The notes under the pieces were generated by a model that was given only the letters and a program-made list of their open reading frames with translations, was not told the origin of the DNA and searched no databases. The position numbers and the translations under genes were made by a program. A stretch of 7,886 bases of DNA from Acidobacteriota bacterium (GTDB lineage Bacteria > Actinomycetota > Acidimicrobiia > Acidimicrobiales > UBA8190): positions 1 through 7,886 of the forward strand of contig JAGWNV010000108.1 of the NCBI GenBank assembly GCA_028872975.1, written 5' to 3'. Below, one piece after another: positions 5,122 to 7,886 of this stretch (its first letter is position 1; each line of letters opens with the position of its first letter).

Positions 5122-6288
5122 GGCCTGCTCGACGTGGTCGAGCATGCGGGCCGAGCACCCGCTCACCTCGACCACCGGCGAGACGTCCTCCACGATCCGA
5201 CGGGCCAGGTCCTCGAAGGAGCGGGCCAGGGGCCCGGTCCCGAGGGCCACGGGGGCGCCGGCGTCCCCGGCGGCGGCCATGTCGGGATGGAGGGGCACGG
5301 TCCCGACGAGGGGCACCCCGAGCTCGGCGGCCAGGCGGGCGCCGCCGCCTTCGCCGAAGAGGGCGTAGCTGGTCCCGTGCTCGCAGACGAAGGGGCCCAT
5401 GTTCTCGACGACCCCGGCGACGCGGAGGTGGCCCTTGCGGGCCATGTCGGCGGCCCGGGCCGCCACCTTCTGCGAGGCCAGGGGCGGGGTGGTGACGACG
5501 AGGACCTCGGTGCGGGGGAGCATCCGGGCCAGGCCCATCTGGATGTCGCCGGTCCCCGGGGGCATGTCGATGAGGAGGTAGTGGAGCTGGCCCCAGCGGA
5601 CGTCCTCGAGGAACTGCTGGACGGCCCGGTTCAAGATGAGGCCCCGCCACATGATGGCCTTGTCCTCTTCGGCCAGGAACCCCATGGAGACGACCTTGAG
5701 CAGCCCCTCGCCGACGGGCTGCTCCACGGGCACGATCTTCTTGGCCTCGGCCCGCAGCTCGCCCCGCATGCCGAGGAGGCGGGGGACCGAGAACCCCCAG
5801 ATGTCGGCGTCGAGGAGCCCGACGACGAGCCCCCGGCGGGCCAGGGCCAGGGCCAGGTTCACCGTCACCGACGACTTGCCCACGCCCCCCTTTCCCGAGG
5901 AGACGGCCAGGACCCGGGCCGAGACCGGCACGTCCACGGCGAGGGCCCGCTGCTCCTGGGCCCGGCGACGGGCCTTGTCCATGACGGCGTTGCGCTCGGC
6001 GGCCGTCATCTCCCCCATGGCCACCTCGACCCGCCGGACGCCGGGGAGGGCCCGCAGGCGGGTCTCGACGTCGGTGCGGAGCTGGGTCCGCAGGGGACAG
6101 CCCGCCACCGTGAGTGCGACCTCGACCGTCACGGCGCCGTCGGCGGCCACGGCCACGCCACGGACCATGCCGAGCTCGACGATGTCGGCGCCCAGCTCGG
6201 GGTCGATCACGCCGGCCAGGGCGGCCCGCACCGACTCCTCGTCGGGTGCCACCGGTATCGGCGCTGGTGGCACCGCCTCTTCGGCCAC
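5101..6288 (-). CDS. mrp: Mrp/ApbC-type iron-sulfur cluster carrier ATPase
   Basis: This cytoplasmic protein of 395 residues has two domains. Residues about 17-95 form an FeS_assembly_P (MIP18/DUF59) domain that includes AGVIDPEL and the conserved VAGCPL with Cys64. Residues about 124-370 form the Mrp/NBP35-type ATPase with deviant Walker A SGKGGVGKSS (131-140), LLDADIWGFSVPR (158-170), the MWRG segment (213-216) and the switch motif DMPPGTGDIQ (241-250). Family members bind and pass on [4Fe-4S] clusters. Many have a CXXC after VVENM; here that place reads VVENMGPFVCEHG, with only Cys302, and the paired cysteine is Gly305. Loss of this CXXC is, as I recall, common in actinobacterial Mrp. GTG 6288 is chosen as start because a TAGCAT element ends seven bases before it. 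The gene is divergent from erpA, which fits a shared iron-sulfur role. Confidence 0.93.
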   Translation of the reverse strand: MAEEAVPPAPIPVAPDEESVRAALAGVIDPELGADIVELGMVRGVAVAADGAVTVEVALTVAGCPLRTQLRTDVETRLRALPGVRRVEVAMGEMTAAERNAVMDKARRRAQEQRALAVDVPVSARVLAVSSGKGGVGKSSVTVNLALALARRGLVVGLLDADIWGFSVPRLLGMRGELRAEAKKIVPVEQPVGEGLLKVVSMGFLAEEDKAIMWRGLILNRAVQQFLEDVRWGQLHYLLIDMPPGTGDIQMGLARMLPRTEVLVVTTPPLASQKVAARAADMARKGHLRVAGVVENMGPFVCEHGTSYALFGEGGGARLAAELGVPLVGTVPLHPDMAAAGDAGAPVALGTGPLARSFEDLARRIVEDVSPVVEVSGCSARMLDHVEQALDAAGA

Positions 6289-6295
6289 CTCGTCG

Positions 6296-6301
6296 ATGCT
6301 A
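6296..6301 (-). promoter_or_regulatory. Candidate -10 element, leaderless start of mrp
   Basis: TAGCAT on the minus strand ends seven bases before GTG 6288. No Shine-Dalgarno sequence is placed for this start, so a leaderless mRNA beginning with GTG is likely. The spacing is the same as for the divergent erpA. Confidence 0.5.
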
Positions 6302-6314
6302 CCGGCGTGTCCCC

Positions 6315-6334
6315 GACCGGCCGGCGGACCGGCC
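6315..6334 (+). repeat. GACCGGCC direct repeat in the mrp/erpA promoter region
   Basis: GACCGGCC occurs at 6315-6322 and 6327-6334, twelve bases apart, midway between the two divergent -10 elements. A related TACCGGC lies at 6300-6306. The place suits a shared operator for the iron-sulfur genes, but I recognise no known IscR or SufR site, and the motif is cheap at this base composition. Confidence 0.25.
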
Positions 6335-6347
6335 CGCAGGTGCCCCT

Positions 6348-6356
6348 TGGTAGGAT
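6348..6356 (+). promoter_or_regulatory. Candidate extended -10 element, leaderless start of erpA
   Basis: TGG precedes TAGGAT (6351-6356), giving an extended -10 of the TGnTAnnnT type. It ends seven bases before GTG 6364, so transcription should start at or next to the start codon. No -35 hexamer or Shine-Dalgarno sequence is visible. Confidence 0.5.
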
Positions 6357-6363
6357 TCGGACC

Positions 6364-6726
6364 GTGACGACGATCTCCACGGTCTCCATCGGCAAGCGCC
6401 CGAGCCCCATCACCCTGAGCGACGCCGCCAGCCGGAAGGTGGCCGCCCTCCTCGAGCAGGAGGGCAACGAGGCCCTCGCCCTCCGCGTCGCCGTCCGCCC
6501 CGGCGGCTGCTCGGGCTACAGCTACGAGATGTACTTCGACTCGGAGATCGCCGGCGACGACATCGTCCGGGACCACGACGGGGTGCGGGTGGTGGTCGAC
6601 CCGGCCAGCGCCGATCTGCTCAAGGGGTCGACCCTCGACTACACCGACGGGCTCCAGGACGCCGGGTTCCACATCTCGAACCCGAACGCCACCCGGACCT
6701 GCGGGTGCGGCTCGTCCTTCAGCTGA
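6364..6726 (+). CDS. erpA: A-type iron-sulfur cluster carrier (ErpA/IscA/HesB family)
   Basis: This 120-residue protein is an A-type carrier that receives iron-sulfur clusters and hands them to client enzymes in the cytoplasm. The three cluster cysteines are in place: Cys49 in PGGCSGYSYEMYF and Cys113 and Cys115 in the C-terminal CGCGSSFS. The family core begins at ITLSDAASRKV (residue 16). The length is normal, with a slightly long N-terminus. The GTG start follows a -10-like element by seven bases. I use erpA because of the CGCGSSF ending; a broader IscA/SufA name would also be fair. It diverges from mrp, another iron-sulfur assembly gene, and is followed almost at once by a protein with two predicted [2Fe-2S] clusters, probably in the same transcript. 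The pairing suggests, without proving it, that the downstream protein is one of its clients. Confidence 0.93.
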   Translation: MTTISTVSIGKRPSPITLSDAASRKVAALLEQEGNEALALRVAVRPGGCSGYSYEMYFDSEIAGDDIVRDHDGVRVVVDPASADLLKGSTLDYTDGLQDAGFHISNPNATRTCGCGSSFS

Positions 6727-6736
6727 TCCCGGCGCC

Positions 6737-7886
6737 CTGACCGCCGCGCCGCAGGCCCCCGGCGCAGGGGCCCCGGCCACCGTCTCCTTCGAACTCGACG
6801 GCCGCACCGTCACGGTGGCCGACGACGGCAGCTCCCTCCTCGAGGTGCTCCGCGAGCGCCTCGGGGTGAGAAGCGCCAAGGACGGATGCAGCCCTCAGGG
6901 CCAGTGCGGCTGCTGCACGGTCCTCGTCGACGGGTCGGCCCGGGTGGCCTGTGTGACCCCGGCCCGCCGGGTGGCCGGCCGGCGGGTGACCACCCTGGAG
7001 GGCCTCGACCCCGGGGTCCGGGACCGCTGGGCGGCCGCCTTCGCCGACGCCGGGGCCAGCCAGTGCGGGTTCTGCACGCCGGGGATCCTGGTGCGCCTCG
7101 CCGCTCTCGAGACGCGCCAGGGCGCCGGGGACGAGGAGGCCGTCTGCCGGGCCCTCGCCGCCCACCTGTGCCGGTGCACGGGCTGGCGGACCATCCTGGA
7201 GGCCGCCGACCTGGCCGCCCGGGGCCCCGGTCGGCCCCGGCCCGGGCGCGACCTCGCCGCCGCCGCCAGGCGGGCCGCCGTCGAAGGGGGGACGGCCCAG
7301 GCCGTCGGGGAGGAGACGGTGCTGGGGCGGGCCGGCTTCGCCGAGGACACCTGGCCGGCGGGCGCCCTCGTGGCCGTCCCCGACGGCACCGGGGGTTGGG
7401 CGGTCGGCGACAGCCTCGGGGCGGCCCGGCGGGCGGCGGGGAAGGTCCAGGGGCGCAACTCGACGGTCGCCGTCCGGCCCCCCCTCGAGCTGCCCCCCGG
7501 GGCGTTCCCGGTGCGCCTCCGGACGAGCTTCGTCGAGCCCGCCTACCTCGAGCCCGACGCCTCGTGGTGCGCGCCGGGTGGGACCCCGGCCTCGCCTCTC
7601 GCCAACGGGGGCGCCTTCGGCTCCAAGGCCCGGTCCACGCTCCCGGCCGTGGCCCGGGAGCTGGCCGACACCCACGGGCGGCCCGTGCGGGTCGTGCTCT
7701 CCCGGGAGGACGTGGTGCGGACGGGGCCCAAGCGGCCGCCTGTCGCCGCCGGGCTCCGGGCCGACGGGACGGGGGTGGTCCGGGTGGCCCGCACCCCCGG
7801 TTCCGAGGACCTCGCCGGCTGGATCCGGGCCTTCGCCATGGTGCTGCCGGGCGTCGAGGTCGAGGTGGTGGATGCTGAGGGTCCGC
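6737..7886 (+). CDS. Two-[2Fe-2S] domain fused to a compact molybdenum-hydroxylase-like domain (partial, start uncertain)
   Basis: The frame is open from the end of erpA to the right edge, about 383 codons. Numbering from CTG 6737, residues 15-90 form a plant-type [2Fe-2S] domain (Cys51, Cys57, Cys60, Cys72), and residues 95-162 form the helical second [2Fe-2S] domain (QCGFCTPG with Cys110 and Cys113; LCRCTGW with Cys145 and Cys147). This is the layout of small subunits of xanthine dehydrogenase and CO dehydrogenase. From about residue 197 it resembles the large molybdopterin-binding subunit: GRAGFAEDTWPAG, VEPAYLEPDASW, NGGAFGSK (290-297) and GRPVRVVLSREDVVR. No FAD domain intervenes, as in Desulfovibrio aldehyde oxidoreductase. 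The hammerhead and the stretch before GGAFG are much shorter than usual, so catalysis is uncertain. No ATG, GTG or TTG precedes the ferredoxin domain in this frame after the erpA stop; GTG 6815 would cut its first strand. CTG 6737 is only a candidate. Confidence 0.8.
   Translation, partial: MTAAPQAPGAGAPATVSFELDGRTVTVADDGSSLLEVLRERLGVRSAKDGCSPQGQCGCCTVLVDGSARVACVTPARRVAGRRVTTLEGLDPGVRDRWAAAFADAGASQCGFCTPGILVRLAALETRQGAGDEEAVCRALAAHLCRCTGWRTILEAADLAARGPGRPRPGRDLAAAARRAAVEGGTAQAVGEETVLGRAGFAEDTWPAGALVAVPDGTGGWAVGDSLGAARRAAGKVQGRNSTVAVRPPLELPPGAFPVRLRTSFVEPAYLEPDASWCAPGGTPASPLANGGAFGSKARSTLPAVARELADTHGRPVRVVLSREDVVRTGPKRPPVAAGLRADGTGVVRVARTPGSEDLAGWIRAFAMVLPGVEVEVVDAEGP

Noticed and set aside
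5134..6363. Plus-strand open frame antisense to mrp and continuous with erpA
   Set aside because: The sequence before 6364 translates to His/Gly/Asp-rich shadow protein opposite mrp. Only the last 120 codons carry A-type carrier similarity.
6719..7675. Minus-strand open frame of 318 codons opposite the fusion gene
   Set aside because: It is Gly/Pro/Arg-rich with no domain signs, whereas the plus-strand frame has two full cysteine sets and hydroxylase-like motifs.
6815..7886. GTG 6815 as the start of the fusion gene
   Set aside because: It would delete the first beta strand of the [2Fe-2S] domain, which is clearly coded upstream (TVSFELDGR).
1..7886. CRISPR array, transposon, integron, phage or tRNA gene
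   Set aside because: I saw no spaced repeats, transposase or integrase motifs, terminal inverted repeats or cloverleaf sequence, and base composition looks even throughout.

Overview
The window is very GC-rich, with G or C at nearly every third codon position. It carries a WhiB-family regulator, an ArsA-type ATPase beside it, a DUF929 membrane protein and a LACTB2-like hydrolase. This points to an actinobacterium (Actinomycetota). A deep-branching class such as Acidimicrobiia is my guess from gene content; nothing in the window proves it. There are no tRNA or rRNA genes, CRISPR arrays, insertion sequences or other mobile-element signs. It reads as ordinary chromosome.

Layout. Left edge to 894 (-): an ArsA/Get3-type ATPase, cut by the window edge. 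1033-1296 (+): a WhiB-type iron-sulfur regulator, divergent from the ATPase. 1306-2190 (-): a DUF929 membrane-anchored thioredoxin-fold protein, convergent with whiB. 2280-3194 (+): an alpha/beta hydrolase. 3259-4197 and 4194-5060 (+): a NUDT19-like Nudix hydrolase and a LACTB2-like metallo-beta-lactamase-fold hydrolase that overlap by four bases. 5101-6288 (-): the Mrp/ApbC iron-sulfur carrier ATPase. 6364-6726 (+): an ErpA/IscA-type iron-sulfur carrier, divergent from mrp. About 6737 to the right edge (+): a protein with two [2Fe-2S] clusters fused to a strongly shortened molybdenum-hydroxylase-like domain, cut by the edge. All gaps between genes are under 140 bases.

How the genes may work together. 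The right third is an iron-sulfur module: a scaffold/carrier ATPase (Mrp) and an A-type carrier (ErpA) leave one 75-base promoter region in opposite directions, and the carrier is followed at once by a likely client with two [2Fe-2S] clusters. The left part pairs an ArsA-like ATPase with a WhiB protein. As I recall, Mycobacterium tuberculosis has the same pairing around whiB4, with a LACTB2-like hydrolase gene also nearby. The three middle hydrolases may act on CoA-type or other thioester or phosphoester metabolites, but the sequence does not fix their substrates.

Regulation. Six genes have a TAnnnT -10-like hexamer (five of them TAGnnT) ending only 7-11 bases before the start codon, with no Shine-Dalgarno sequence, which suggests leaderless or nearly leaderless mRNAs. 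whiB is the exception, with a -35/-10 pair, a short leader and a Shine-Dalgarno sequence. The most unusual items are the compact Fe-S/molybdopterin-like fusion, which has no normal start codon, and the DUF929 protein whose expected CPYC motif reads SPYS.
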